Part shown: positions 52,264-61,901 of the stretch, piece by piece | Layout: every line of letters begins with the position of its first letter | How positions within the stretch are numbered: position 1 is the first letter of the stretch | Source: Herbiconiux sp. SALV-R1 | GTDB taxonomy: Bacteria > Actinomycetota > Actinomycetes > Actinomycetales > Microbacteriaceae | Length of the DNA stretch: 64,000 bases | Assembly: GCF_013113715.1 (NCBI RefSeq) | Contig: NZ_CP053344.1 | Location: 1,798,001-1,862,000 of the forward strand | Direction of reading: 5' to 3' | The notes under the pieces: generated by a model | Database searches by the model: none | What the model was told of the DNA's origin: nothing | Seen by the model: the letters and a program-made list of their open reading frames with translations, nothing else | Made by a program: the position numbers and the translations under genes

Positions 52264-53325
52264 GTGATCGACGCGAGCCTGTACCTCGTCCTGGCGGTCG
52301 GCGGCGGGCTGGCCGCGATCGTGCTGCTGGTCACGGCGTGGGTCGCCGCGCGCATCGCCCGTCGCCTGCCGCCGTCGCCGGTCGTCGAGTTCGGTCCGCC
52401 GCCGGGTGAGCTGATCGACCACGCGATCGCGGCGCGGGCCGATCGTCGGGTGCTGGCCGCCGGCGTGATCGATCTCGCGGTGCGCGGCCGGGTGCGGGTG
52501 CTCTCATCGCGCGACTCGTCGGGGCCGGTGGCGATCCAGCGTGTTCCTGCAGCGCCCTTCAGCGAGTGGGAGTCGAGCCTGTTCGCGGCGCTCGTCGGCC
52601 CCGACACCACAGGCGGGCAGCGCCGTCGGCGTCAGCGGGCGCTCACCCGGCTCGGCGTCTCCGACGACAACCGCGACGTGGCGTTCCTCACCGGCCCGGC
52701 GTCGTTCCCGGTGGCACGCGCGCGGGCGCTCGCACTCCTCGTCGAGGAGAGGCGTCAGCTGCTGGGGCGGCGCGGCCTGACGAAGGGGCGGCCGGTCGGA
52801 ATCCATCTCGTGCTGCTCGCCCTCGCGTTCCTCGCAGCACTAGGCGTCGGAGTGGTGCTCGGCCTCGTCGCTCTCGTCGACGGCCTCTGGCCGATCACCG
52901 TGCTCGTGCCCGTGGTGCTTGCAGCGCTCATCTGGGTGATCGCGGTCACCCCACCTCCGATCCAGCGATTCACGGCGACGGGGAACGAGCTGCGGCAGCA
53001 ACTCTCCGGACTCCGCGACTACCTGAAGTTCGCCGAGCGCGACCGCCTGCGGATGCTCCAGGGGCCCGACACCGCACTCCGCGACTACGCCGACCGTCTC
53101 GTGCTCACCGAGAAGCTGCTCCCCTACGCCAACGTCCTCGGCGAGGAGCGCGCCTGGCGCCGAGAGCTAGCCCAGCTCGCCGACCTCCAGTCCTCCGACG
53201 GCCTCATCGCCCTCGGCACGACCGTCGACGCCCTGGTCACCATCATGGACGCGATCTCCACGATCGCCGCCCTCGCCCGGGCCGCCGGCTCGGTCATCGG
53301 GGCGATGCTTCGCCTGTTCGACTGA
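52264..53325 (+). CDS. DUF2207-like membrane protein fragment
   Basis: 353 residues from a GTG at 52264 with a GGAG upstream. One N-terminal segment, a soluble middle, two adjacent membrane segments (about residues 180-225) and an amphipathic soluble C-terminus (ELRQQLSGLRDYLKFAERDRL). The layout resembles the C-terminal portion of DUF2207 proteins, with the large N-terminal extracytoplasmic domain absent. Function unknown. Alternative earlier starts overlap the peptidase gene. Confidence 0.7.
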   Translation: MIDASLYLVLAVGGGLAAIVLLVTAWVAARIARRLPPSPVVEFGPPPGELIDHAIAARADRRVLAAGVIDLAVRGRVRVLSSRDSSGPVAIQRVPAAPFSEWESSLFAALVGPDTTGGQRRRRQRALTRLGVSDDNRDVAFLTGPASFPVARARALALLVEERRQLLGRRGLTKGRPVGIHLVLLALAFLAALGVGVVLGLVALVDGLWPITVLVPVVLAALIWVIAVTPPPIQRFTATGNELRQQLSGLRDYLKFAERDRLRMLQGPDTALRDYADRLVLTEKLLPYANVLGEERAWRRELAQLADLQSSDGLIALGTTVDALVTIMDAISTIAALARAAGSVIGAMLRLFD

Positions 53326-53361
53326 GAGCGGTCGCGGAGGCGGATGCCGTGACGGGCAGGG

Positions 53362-55476
53362 TCAGCGCTCGAGGGCGGAGCGGAGGAGGGAGACGAGGGC
53401 GTCGAGTTGCACGCTGTCGGAGGAGGTGACGTCGACGTCGGAGCCGTCGAGGGCGCGGGCGGCGAGGCCCTGCTTGGAGTCGATGAGCTCGGCGATGCGG
53501 GTGTCGATGGTCTGCGCCGCGACGATGCGCCACGCGGTGACCGGCTCCTCCTGACCGATGCGGTGCACGCGGTCGATGGCCTGAGTCTGCTCGGCCGCGG
53601 TCCACGACAGCTCGGCGAGCACCACGTTCGACGCCGCCTGCAGGTTCACGCCCACTCCGGCCGCGGTGAGCGAGCACACCGCCACCGAGACCTCGGGGTC
53701 GCTGTTGAACGCGTCGATCTCGCGCTGGCGCAGCAGCGCCGACTGGTCGCCGCGGATCGACACCGTCTTGAGCTCGCGTTTCGCGAACAGCTCCTCGGCC
53801 TGGTTCATCACGTCGATGTGCTTGGCGAAGAACACCACCTTGCCCACCGAGCGCGCGAGCTGGGCCGCGTAGTCGGCGGCGAGGCCGGCCTTGGCCGTAC
53901 CGATGCGCCGCACCATGGTGAACACGTTGAGGCCGTCTTCGGTGGTCTTGGTGTCATCGAGCTCCTGCCGGGCGACGAGCCGCATGAGGTCGTCGTCGGG
54001 CAGCTCGTCGGGCTCGTCGCCGCGCGACGCCGCCCGGGCAGCAACCAGCCGCCGGTAGCGCGTGACCAGCCGAGCACCGAGCTCGCGCTCCGCCTCGCGG
54101 ATCGACTTGCCCATCTCGTCGTCGAGCTCCACCGGCAGGTCGACGATGCGCTTCGCCGGCAGGTCGGCGGCCACGTCGATCTTGCGCCGCCGCACGATGC
54201 CCATGTCGATCACGGCCTCGCGCGCCTCGGCGAAGAACCCGGTGTCGGCGGGCGTGAGCCCGACCTCCTCGAGCCGCTCCATGAGCACGGGCGTCGGCTT
54301 CTGGCCGTCGATCCAGCCGAGGAACTGCCAGATCGCCCTGAAGTCGTCGACGTCGTTGATGAGCGGCGTTCCGGTGAGCGCCATCATGAGCGGGTTCCCG
54401 CCGGGCGCGGTACGACGGATGCGGTCGGCCAGCGCCAGCACGTTGCGCGAGCGCAGCGAGGTCATGTTCTTGATGAAGTGCGCCTCGTCGACCACCATGC
54501 CGCGGAAGCCCATGGTGCCGAGCCACGACAGGTGCCGGTCGAGCACCTCGTAGTTCACCACCACGACGTCGGCGAAGGCGTCGAGGTTCTCGCCGTCGCC
54601 GTGCACCACGGTGGCGCGGCGGTGCGGCGTCCAGATCTCGACCTCGCGGGCCCAGTTCATCTTCACCACGTTCGGCACCACGGCCAGCAGCGGGTAGGCG
54701 TCGGCGACGGATGCGGCAAGCAGCGACTGCGCCGTCTTGCCGAGACCGGGCTCGTCGGCGAGGAGGAAGGTGCGGTGGCCCGCCTGCACGCTCTGCAGGA
54801 AGCGCGACTGGTGCACCATGAGCTCGCGCCCGGCGGGCGAGAGCCGGTCGATGGTGGGGGCGGGCGGCAGCTCCATGCTCGCCGCGTTGCCGCCGGCACC
54901 GTACTCGAACGCGCGGTAGAGCGGCCCGAGCAGCTCCCAGTTGGAGAGCCTGCCCACGCCGTGCGGCTTCGCCGGCGTGAGGTCGGGCGCCATGAACGGG
55001 TTGGCGAGCTGACGCGACTTCACCGAGGTGGGCACCACCTGGCGCTCGGCCAGCTCGGGCGGCACGACGGTGGCGGCGGGCGCCGGCACGTCGGGCTCCT
55101 CGTCGGGAACGTCGTAGCCGGCGTCTTCGAGGTACTCGCGGCGCAGCTTCTTCGCGGCGGGCGAGACCGCGGCGTCGTTCTCGAGCAGGGCGATGAGCGA
55201 GGTGTCGCGCGCCGCCGTGCGGGCGAGGATGGAGGCGATGCCGTCGAGCCGTTTCAGCTGCTCGGCGCGTTCGCCGTCGCCGAGCGACGCATCCGCCTTG
55301 ATTGAGGCGCGCTCCTCGCGCATGAGGAGGGCCACGACGAGGAACTTGGTGCGGTTCGAGGGCGCCACCTTGCCTCGCTGCGCGGCGGCTTCGACCTCGC
55401 GCACCTTGCGGGCGAGGATGGGGATCAGACCGGTGTTGTCTGCGGTTCGCGTTCGGCGGTTGCCGGACCTTGACAT
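53362..55476 (-). CDS. SNF2/SWI2-family helicase
   Basis: 704 residues. RecA-like motor with FLLADEPGLGKTAQSLLAA, the DEAH box VVDEAHFIKN, the LMMALTGTPLINDV motif and the C-terminal QAIDRVHRIGQEEPVTAWRIV. About 200 N-terminal residues are mainly helical and charged and do not belong to the motor. The ATG at 55476 has a CAGGAG ribosome binding site 5 bases up, better than an earlier start. Nearby genes do not indicate whether it acts in repair, defence or chromosome work. Confidence 0.88.
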   Translation of the reverse strand: MSRSGNRRTRTADNTGLIPILARKVREVEAAAQRGKVAPSNRTKFLVVALLMREERASIKADASLGDGERAEQLKRLDGIASILARTAARDTSLIALLENDAAVSPAAKKLRREYLEDAGYDVPDEEPDVPAPAATVVPPELAERQVVPTSVKSRQLANPFMAPDLTPAKPHGVGRLSNWELLGPLYRAFEYGAGGNAASMELPPAPTIDRLSPAGRELMVHQSRFLQSVQAGHRTFLLADEPGLGKTAQSLLAASVADAYPLLAVVPNVVKMNWAREVEIWTPHRRATVVHGDGENLDAFADVVVVNYEVLDRHLSWLGTMGFRGMVVDEAHFIKNMTSLRSRNVLALADRIRRTAPGGNPLMMALTGTPLINDVDDFRAIWQFLGWIDGQKPTPVLMERLEEVGLTPADTGFFAEAREAVIDMGIVRRRKIDVAADLPAKRIVDLPVELDDEMGKSIREAERELGARLVTRYRRLVAARAASRGDEPDELPDDDLMRLVARQELDDTKTTEDGLNVFTMVRRIGTAKAGLAADYAAQLARSVGKVVFFAKHIDVMNQAEELFAKRELKTVSIRGDQSALLRQREIDAFNSDPEVSVAVCSLTAAGVGVNLQAASNVVLAELSWTAAEQTQAIDRVHRIGQEEPVTAWRIVAAQTIDTRIAELIDSKQGLAARALDGSDVDVTSSDSVQLDALVSLLRSALER

Positions 55477-55579
55477 CGTTCTCCTGGGGAGTCTGCGGAA
55501 CACCACGGGAGCCTGGGCACCTGAGCAACGTGACGGGGGTCACGGTCGGCGCGAAGAGCGGGTTGACCCGCGGCGACGC

Positions 55580-55915
55580 CTAGTCTACGCGATGCACCTT
55601 GATGAGGAGTCCACTCGCCACGAACACGATGGCTCCGACAAGGTGACAGATCTGCCAGGCCACGAGCGGCAGGTCGAGCGGGAACACCGGGTTCCAGAGC
55701 ACGGCGACGGCCAGGAGCGGCGGAATCCACCACCACTGCTTGGCCTGACCGGCGAACACGCACATGATGAGGGCGAGGATGCTCACCACATATCGCGCGA
55801 TGGTGAACCAGTCGGTGTCGATCACGGCGACGAAGGCCACCATGGCGATCGCTCCGAGGAGACCTGGCGCGAGGGCGGGGCGGGTGAAGGCCGGCTGGGT
55901 CTGTCGAGAGCTCAT
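55580..55915 (-). CDS. DUF6804-like membrane protein
   Basis: 111 residues with three or four hydrophobic segments; the pattern WWWIPPLLAVAVLWNPVFP LDL... resembles the short DUF6804 proteins of actinobacteria, which share a NP-x-x-P motif between the second and third segments. Function unknown. TAGGAT lies nine bases before the ATG at 55915. Confidence 0.7.
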   Translation of the reverse strand: MSSRQTQPAFTRPALAPGLLGAIAMVAFVAVIDTDWFTIARYVVSILALIMCVFAGQAKQWWWIPPLLAVAVLWNPVFPLDLPLVAWQICHLVGAIVFVASGLLIKVHRVD

Positions 55916-55924
55916 GTCTCGCCA

Positions 55925-55930
55925 ATCCTA
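55925..55930 (-). promoter_or_regulatory. -10 element of the DUF6804-like gene
   Basis: TAGGAT on the minus strand, nine bases before the ATG at 55915, opposite the -10 of the psu operon 13 bases away. Confidence 0.45.
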
Positions 55931-55942
55931 CGCGTCGATGGC

Positions 55943-55948
55943 TAGTCT
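55943..55948 (+). promoter_or_regulatory. -10 element of the psu operon (leaderless)
   Basis: TAGTCT, six bases before the ATG at 55955. Confidence 0.55.
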
Positions 55949-55954
55949 GATTTC

Positions 55955-56353
55955 ATGACATTCTCGACGCCGTCGTCCGGTTCCGTGTTCTCCGGCCCGG
56001 AGGGCCTCTGGACCGCCGACCCCGAAGAGCTGGCGGCCCGGTTGTTCGTCACGGTGTTCGCCGGCCAGGGTGCCGTGCCCCTGCCGCAGAAGGATGTCTC
56101 GGAGGTCTACTCCACCCTCGCCGGCCTCGGCGGCTACTCCCTTCCCGACGTGCGCTCCGGCAACACGCAGCCGCTCGGGCTCACCGTGCAGCTGGCTCAG
56201 GAGGCCATCCTCATCTGGGAGCGGGCGACCGTCGCGACGCGCCTCAGCGCGGGCGCGGGGCCGGTGTCGCACACCATCACGATGCTCCGTTTCGGGCCGG
56301 GTGTGCTGAACGCCTCCGACCCCGTGGCCGCGCTCAAAGCCCGCCTCCACTGA
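55955..56353 (+). CDS. Hypothetical protein at the head of the psu operon
   Basis: 132 residues, not recognised. Moderately hydrophobic with no membrane segment; contains a helix-rich middle (TVQLAQEAILIWERATVATRL). Its stop is five bases before the psuG start, so it leads the pseudouridine operon and may regulate or assist the pathway. Nothing more can be said from the sequence. Confidence 0.75.
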   Translation: MTFSTPSSGSVFSGPEGLWTADPEELAARLFVTVFAGQGAVPLPQKDVSEVYSTLAGLGGYSLPDVRSGNTQPLGLTVQLAQEAILIWERATVATRLSAGAGPVSHTITMLRFGPGVLNASDPVAALKARLH

Positions 56354-56358
56354 GCGGG

Positions 56359-57315
56359 GTGCGCAGCGTGTCGCGAGCCTCCCGGCCCTTCCACGTCTCG
56401 GCCGAGGTCGCCGAGGCCCTCGACTCCGGTCGCCCCGTGGTGGCGCTGGAGTCGACGATCATCTCCCACGGGCTGCCGAGGCCGCGCAACCTCGAGGCGG
56501 CGCAGGAGTTCGAGGAGATCCTCCGTTCGGCGGGCGTGACCCCGGCCACGATCGCCGTGCTCGACGGCGTGCCGCGCATCGGTCTCGACGCCGAGGGCGT
56601 GCGCCGCATCGCCGGCGAGGAGATGGCGAAGGCCAGCGTGCGCGACCTGCCTATCCTCGCCGCCAAGGGCGCGAGCGGCGCGACCACCGTCGCCGCCACC
56701 GCCTACCTCGCCGGGCGCGCCGGCGTGCGCGTATTCGCCACCGGCGGTCTCGGCGGCGTGCACCGCGGCGCCTCGGAGTCGTTCGACGAGTCGGCCGACC
56801 TCAGCGCCCTTGCGCTCTCGGGCGTCACGGTGGTGTCGGCCGGTGTGAAGTCGGTGCTCGACATCCCAGCCACCCTCGAGCGTCTCGAGACCCTCAGCGT
56901 TCCCGTGGTGGGCTACCGCACCACCGACTTCCCGAGCTTCTGGCTGAGCGGCTCGGGGTACACCATCGACTGGAGCGTGGACGACGCCCCCGAGATCGCC
57001 CGCGTGATGCGCAGCCAGGACGAGCTGGGCCACGGCCAGGGAATCGTCGTGGCGAACCCGCTGCCCGTCGAGCTGCAATGGGATCCGGCCGAGCACGATC
57101 GCGTGCTCGCCACCGCGTTCGCCGCCGCCGACGAAGCGGGGGTGACGGGCAAGGCGGTCACCCCCTTCCTGCTCGGCTACATCGTCGAGGCCTCGGGCGG
57201 CAAGAGCCTCGAGGTGAACCTCGACATCGCGCGCAACAACGTGCGGCTGGCCGGCGAGATCGCCATCGCGTGGAGCTCACTCGTCTCCGACGCCTCCGAC
57301 GACTCGGCCGACTGA
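56359..57315 (+). CDS. psuG: Pseudouridine-5'-phosphate glycosidase
   Basis: 318 residues. Cleaves the C-C glycosidic bond of pseudouridine 5'-phosphate to give uracil and ribose 5-phosphate. The signature VALESTIISHGLPRPRN, the PRIGLD active-site region and FATGGLGGVHRGA are present. Start GTG at 56359; a second GTG three codons later is possible. The PfkB kinase follows 13 bases after the stop and the two make the standard psuG-psuK pair. Confidence 0.95.
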   Translation: MRSVSRASRPFHVSAEVAEALDSGRPVVALESTIISHGLPRPRNLEAAQEFEEILRSAGVTPATIAVLDGVPRIGLDAEGVRRIAGEEMAKASVRDLPILAAKGASGATTVAATAYLAGRAGVRVFATGGLGGVHRGASESFDESADLSALALSGVTVVSAGVKSVLDIPATLERLETLSVPVVGYRTTDFPSFWLSGSGYTIDWSVDDAPEIARVMRSQDELGHGQGIVVANPLPVELQWDPAEHDRVLATAFAAADEAGVTGKAVTPFLLGYIVEASGGKSLEVNLDIARNNVRLAGEIAIAWSSLVSDASDDSAD

Positions 57316-57328
57316 GACGGAGAGCGCC

Positions 57329-58309
57329 ATGCCCGCCGCCTCCGCCGCTCCGATCGTCGTCGTGGGCGACGTCTTCGACGACCTCATCGTCACCCCGCTC
57401 GGCGAGGTGCGGCCCGACACCGACACCACGGCGAGCATCGAGCGGCGCGACGGCGGCTCGGCGGCCAATGCCGCGGCGTGGTTCGCGGCGTCGGGCCATC
57501 CGGTGCACTTCTTCGGCACGGTCAACCGCGTCGACGTGCCCCGGCACGCTGCAGCCCTCGCCGAAGCCGGCGTGACCGCCGAGCTCGCGCCGTCGGAGCT
57601 GCCCACCGGCACCATCGTCGTCATCCTGCAAGACGAACGCACCCGCACGATGCTCACCGAGCGCGGCGCGAACGCGGTCACGTCGGCCGCCCAGGTCGAT
57701 CGCGCCCTCGTCGTCGAGGGTGCCCACCTGCACCTCACCGGGTACACCCTCTTCAACGGGGCCGACCAGGCGGCGCTCGACCGCGAGGTGGGCGAGTTCG
57801 CGTCACTGATCGGATGCGCGGGTGCGGCACGCGCATCCGTCTCGGTCAATCCCGGCTCGGCGGGGTTCCTCCTCGACCACGGCGTCGACGCCCTGCTCGA
57901 GGCGACCGCCGGGGCCACCGTGGTGCTGCCGAACCTCGACGAGGGGCGGGTGCTCACGGGCGAGGAGGAGCCGGAGCGGATCGTCGCAGCACTGCTCGAC
58001 CGCTACGAGATCGTCGCCCTCACCCAGGGTCGCCACGGCGTGCTCGCGGCTGCCCGCTCGGGTGCGCGGGCCGAGGTGCCGGCGATCCTCGTCGACCCCG
58101 TCGACACGACCGGTGCGGGAGACGCCTTCGGCGCCGCCTTCGTGAGCACCCTGCTCGGCGACGGCACACGCCGCCTCGCAGGGCGCGCCCTCGACGAGAG
58201 TGAGCTGCGTGCAGCGGCCGAAGCGGGCGTGACGGCGTCGTCGAGGGCGGTGACGCGGCTGGGCGCTCGCCCGCCCGCGGCAGCGACGCAGGCCGGGGCC
58301 GCGCGATGA
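57329..58309 (+). CDS. psuK: PfkB-family sugar kinase, probable pseudouridine kinase
   Basis: 326 residues. Ribokinase fold: N-terminal IVVVGDVFDDLI, the GGSAANAAAWFA substrate loop, and the DTTGAGDAFGAAF catalytic motif of PfkB. Adjacent to psuG it probably phosphorylates pseudouridine; this is inferred from position, since the sequence alone also allows ribokinase-like substrates. The stop overlaps the peptidase start (ATGA). Confidence 0.85.
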   Translation: MPAASAAPIVVVGDVFDDLIVTPLGEVRPDTDTTASIERRDGGSAANAAAWFAASGHPVHFFGTVNRVDVPRHAAALAEAGVTAELAPSELPTGTIVVILQDERTRTMLTERGANAVTSAAQVDRALVVEGAHLHLTGYTLFNGADQAALDREVGEFASLIGCAGAARASVSVNPGSAGFLLDHGVDALLEATAGATVVLPNLDEGRVLTGEEEPERIVAALLDRYEIVALTQGRHGVLAAARSGARAEVPAILVDPVDTTGAGDAFGAAFVSTLLGDGTRRLAGRALDESELRAAAEAGVTASSRAVTRLGARPPAAATQAGAAR

Positions 58310-59709
58310 GCGCGACTCCCCCGTCGACGCCGCAGCCCGAGGGCCGGGGCGCGAGCGCACGCCGCCCCAGCGCCGAGCTCGACGAGCACGCAGCGCTCGA
58401 GCGGTTCCGCACGCTGCTGCGCATCCCCACCATCTCGAGGCTCGAGGTCGACGAGGTCGAGTGGGAGCACTTCCAGCGCTTCGCGGCGACCGTCGAACAG
58501 CTCTACCCCGCCCTGCACGCCGCCCTCGAACGCGAACTGGTCGCGGGCCACACCCTCCTCTACCGCTGGCGTGGCCTCGACGAGGGCGCGGCCTCCGTGC
58601 TCATGGCCCACTACGACGTGGTCGCGGCGACCGACGAGGGGTGGAAGCATCCGCCGTTCTCCGCCGAGCTCACGGGCGTCGGCGCCGAGCGGCTGCTCTG
58701 GGGGCGCGGAACGCTCGACGACAAGGGCTCGGTGGTGAGCATCCTCGAGGCGGTGGAGCGGTCCGTCGCCGCGGGCTTCACCCCCGCGCACGACGTGTAC
58801 CTGCTGTTCGGGCACGACGAGGAGACGCTCGGTACCGGCGCCGAGACCGCGGCGCGCCTGCTGCGCGAGCGCGGTGTCGAGATCGGGCTGGTGCTCGACG
58901 AGGGCGGCGCGGTGGTCGAGGGTGTCATCCCCACCGTCGAGCGCCCGATCGCGGTCGTGGGCGTGAGCGAGAAGGGCACGACGAGCTTCACGCTCACCGT
59001 CGAGCAGAGCGGCGGGCACGCCTCGACTCCCCCGCGGGTGACCGCGAGCGACCGGCTCGCGCGGGCGATCGTGCGCATCAACGCGCATCCGTTCCCGGCG
59101 CGGCTGAACAGCGTGACGGAGACGATGATCCGCACGGTGGGTGCTCACGCGCGCAACCCGCTGCGCTTCGTGTTCGTGCGGGCGCGGCTATTCCGCCCGC
59201 TGCTCGTCGCCGTGTTCGGGCGGCTGGGCGTCGAGACCGCGGCGATGGTGCGCACGACCACCGCGGTCACCCAGCTCTCGGGCGGGCTCGCCGCCAACGC
59301 CCTGCCCGAGCGGGTGCAGGCGACGGTGAACGTGCGCATCGCCATCGGCTCGTCGGTAAAGGCGACGAAGGCGCGGCTCGCCCGCATCGTCGACGACCCC
59401 GCCGTGGTGATCGGCGTGCTGTCGAGCGGCGAGCCCGCGCGTGTCTCGCGCATGAACGGGCCGCGCTGGGAGCTGCTCAAGGCGGCGATCGAGTCGAGCT
59501 ACCCCGACGCCATCGTCACCCCGTACGTGCAGACGGGCGCGACCGATTCGCGCCAGTTCTCCCCCGTGAGCCGGTCGGTCTACCGGTTCAGCCCGTTCGA
59601 GATGTCGGGCGAGGAGCGCTCGACGCTGCACGCGAAGAACGAGCGGATGCGCGTGGAGACCTGGTTCACGGGCATCCGGTTCTTCGACGGCCTGCTGCGG
59701 CGGCTTTGA
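58306..59709 (+). CDS. M20-family metallopeptidase, carboxypeptidase S-like
   Basis: 467 residues. Zinc peptidase with metal ligands in VLMAHYDVVAATDEG (His), RGTLDDKGS (Asp), GHDEETLG (Glu pair) and a C-terminal LHAKNE (His). The domain insert and the N-terminal soluble start match the CPS1-like branch. No signal peptide. The reason for sitting in the psu operon is not clear. Confidence 0.9.
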   Translation: MSATPPSTPQPEGRGASARRPSAELDEHAALERFRTLLRIPTISRLEVDEVEWEHFQRFAATVEQLYPALHAALERELVAGHTLLYRWRGLDEGAASVLMAHYDVVAATDEGWKHPPFSAELTGVGAERLLWGRGTLDDKGSVVSILEAVERSVAAGFTPAHDVYLLFGHDEETLGTGAETAARLLRERGVEIGLVLDEGGAVVEGVIPTVERPIAVVGVSEKGTTSFTLTVEQSGGHASTPPRVTASDRLARAIVRINAHPFPARLNSVTETMIRTVGAHARNPLRFVFVRARLFRPLLVAVFGRLGVETAAMVRTTTAVTQLSGGLAANALPERVQATVNVRIAIGSSVKATKARLARIVDDPAVVIGVLSSGEPARVSRMNGPRWELLKAAIESSYPDAIVTPYVQTGATDSRQFSPVSRSVYRFSPFEMSGEERSTLHAKNERMRVETWFTGIRFFDGLLRRL

Positions 59710-59738
59710 GCCTCACGCGTTCCGCTGCGCGCCGCGCC

Positions 59739-60323
59739 TCAGCCCTTCAGCTCACCCAGCTCGGGCAGCCTGATCGGCCGGCTCGACGGCGGGAGCCCCT
59801 GCACCCGCTCGAGGGCGGGCTCCAGCTCGGAGAGCCACGCCTCGTATCCCGCCGCGTTCAGGTGCAGCCGGTCTTCGGTGTAGGCGGGGTTGAGCTCGCC
59901 GTCCTCCTCGGCCATCACGGGCCACAGGTCGAGGTAGTGTGCCTTCACGGTGGCGGCGAACTGCCAGACGTGCCGGTTGATCTCCTTGACGAACTCGGCG
60001 TACTCCCGCCCGCGCGGCAGCACCGACTGCACCAGGATGCGCGCATCCGGCAGGTCTTGCCTGAGGTTCACCAGAATGGTCTCGATGTTGCGCACGACCT
60101 GCTCCACGGCGCGGCGGTTGGCCACGTCGTTGGTGCCGATGAGCAGCACCACGGTGTCGGGCTCGTGCTCCGCCACCTCGCCGAGGCGCTCGATGAGCCC
60201 CTCCGTGGTGTCGCCGCCGACGCCGAGGTTGACCGCCTCGATGTCGGGGAACCACTCCTGCCAGGAACCGCCCTCGGTGAGGCTGTCTCCGATGAACACG
60301 GTCGTCGATCGTTTCTCGGTCAT
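59739..60323 (-). CDS. SGNH/GDSL hydrolase
   Basis: 194 residues. Small esterase/acetylhydrolase: block I FIGDSLTEGG (nucleophile Ser), block III VLLIGTNDVANR, block V DRLHLNAAGYEAW (Asp and His). No signal peptide, so it is cytoplasmic. The ATG at 60323 overlaps the epimerase stop (ATGA), giving an epimerase-SGNH operon. Confidence 0.92.
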   Translation of the reverse strand: MTEKRSTTVFIGDSLTEGGSWQEWFPDIEAVNLGVGGDTTEGLIERLGEVAEHEPDTVVLLIGTNDVANRRAVEQVVRNIETILVNLRQDLPDARILVQSVLPRGREYAEFVKEINRHVWQFAATVKAHYLDLWPVMAEEDGELNPAYTEDRLHLNAAGYEAWLSELEPALERVQGLPPSSRPIRLPELGELKG

Positions 60324-61828
60324 GAGGTCCTCCCGGATTCTTCGCTGTCAAGTCTAGGGGCGGGCTCGCCGGAGGCCAGTGCGGTCTCGGTGATGCGGTT
60401 GGCCATGCCGTTGAAGATCACGCCGTGGAACGGCAGGATCGCGAACCAGTACAGCCGCCCGCCGAGGCCGCGGGGGAAGAAGATGGCGCGCTGGTCGTAG
60501 ACCGAGCCACCGCCCGGCGCCGGCGTGGCGCGCATCTCGAGCCAGGCGCGGCCCGGCACCCGCATCTCGGCGCGCAGGCGCAGGAACGAGCCCCGGTCGA
60601 TCTGCTCCACCCGCCAGAAGTCGAGGGCGTCGCCGGTGTTGAGGCGCGTCGCGCTGCGCCGGCCGCGGCGGAGGCCGACGCCGCCGACGAGCTTGTCCAT
60701 CCAGCCGCGCACCGCCCAGGCGAGCGGGAAGGAGTACCAGCCGTTCTGGCCGCCGATGCCCTCGATCACCGTCCAGAGGGCCTCGGCAGGAGCATCCGTC
60801 TTGCGCTGCTTGATGTCGAGGTACACGGTGTGACCGGCCCAGTCGGGGTCGCTCGGCAGGGGGTCGCTGGCGGCGCCCTCGACGAAGCCGTCCTGCCAGC
60901 TGGTCTCGACCTCGCCGGCCTTCATCTTGCCGAGCGCGAGGCGTACCGCGCGCCGGTAGGGCGTGAGGCCGCCCTCGGGGTCGGGCACGTAGTCGCGGAT
61001 GTCGTGCTCGTGCGTCACGCAGTCGAACTGCAGCGAGGCGATGATCGGCATGGCGAGGGCACGTGGGATGGGCGTGACGAGGTTCACCCACTGCGAGGCG
61101 AGCCACGGCGTGAGCACGGGCAGCGCCGCGATGGGGCGCTGCTTGAGGCCGGCCTCGAGGGCGTAGCCGTTCATCATCTGGCCGTAGCGGAGCACGTCGG
61201 GGCCGCCGATGTCGAAGGTGCGGTTGACGTCGTCGGGCAGCTCGGCGGAGCCGATGAGGTAGTGCAGCACGTCGCGCACGGCGATGGGCTGGATGTGGTT
61301 GCGCACCCACTTGGGCGCCGGCATGTACGGGAGCACCTCGGTGAGGTGGCGGATCATCTCGAACGAGGTCGACCCCGAGCCGATCACCACGCCCGCCTGC
61401 AGCGCCGCCGTCGGCACGCCCGAGTCGAGCAGGATGCGGCCCACTTCGACCCGCGACCTGAGGTGCGGCGAGAGCTCGCCCTGCTGGGGGTGCAGGCCGC
61501 CGAGGTAGACGATGCGCTTCACGCCGGCCGCTGCCGCCGCATCCGCCACGTTCTGGGCCGACTCACGTTCGATCTGCTCGAAGTCGCCCTTGCCGCCCAT
61601 GGAGTGCACGAGGTAGTAGAGCACGTCGACGCCCTCGGTGGCGGCGCGCAGCGACTCGGGGTCGCCGAGGTCGCCCTGAGCGACCTCCACCCGGTCGGCC
61701 CACGGCACGTCGCGCAGCTTGTCGGGGTTTCTCACCAGCACCCGCACCTGGAACCCCGCGTCGAGCAGTCTCGGCACCAGCCGCCCACCGATGTATCCCG
61801 TGGCCCCGGTGACAAGGGCCTTGCGCAC
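60320..61828 (-). CDS. SDR epimerase with C-terminal DUF2867
   Basis: 502 residues. N-terminal atypical SDR domain (ALVTGATGYIGGRLVPRLLDAG) of the NAD(P)-binding type, then a DUF2867 domain (EGIGGQNGWYSFPLAWAVRGWMDKLVGG, and the DFWRVEQIDRGSFLRLRAEMRVPGRAWLEM stretch). This fusion is widespread in actinobacteria; the reaction is unknown. The GTG at 61828 has a GAGGGGG ribosome binding site 8 bases up; GTG at 61837 is also possible. Confidence 0.9.
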   Translation of the reverse strand: MRKALVTGATGYIGGRLVPRLLDAGFQVRVLVRNPDKLRDVPWADRVEVAQGDLGDPESLRAATEGVDVLYYLVHSMGGKGDFEQIERESAQNVADAAAAAGVKRIVYLGGLHPQQGELSPHLRSRVEVGRILLDSGVPTAALQAGVVIGSGSTSFEMIRHLTEVLPYMPAPKWVRNHIQPIAVRDVLHYLIGSAELPDDVNRTFDIGGPDVLRYGQMMNGYALEAGLKQRPIAALPVLTPWLASQWVNLVTPIPRALAMPIIASLQFDCVTHEHDIRDYVPDPEGGLTPYRRAVRLALGKMKAGEVETSWQDGFVEGAASDPLPSDPDWAGHTVYLDIKQRKTDAPAEALWTVIEGIGGQNGWYSFPLAWAVRGWMDKLVGGVGLRRGRRSATRLNTGDALDFWRVEQIDRGSFLRLRAEMRVPGRAWLEMRATPAPGGGSVYDQRAIFFPRGLGGRLYWFAILPFHGVIFNGMANRITETALASGEPAPRLDSEESGRTS

Positions 61829-61901
61829 GTCACTCACCCCCTCGACGCTATCCCTGCCGGGCGCCTCCCGCATCGTCCCCCACCCCGAGCTTCCCCCACG
61901 T

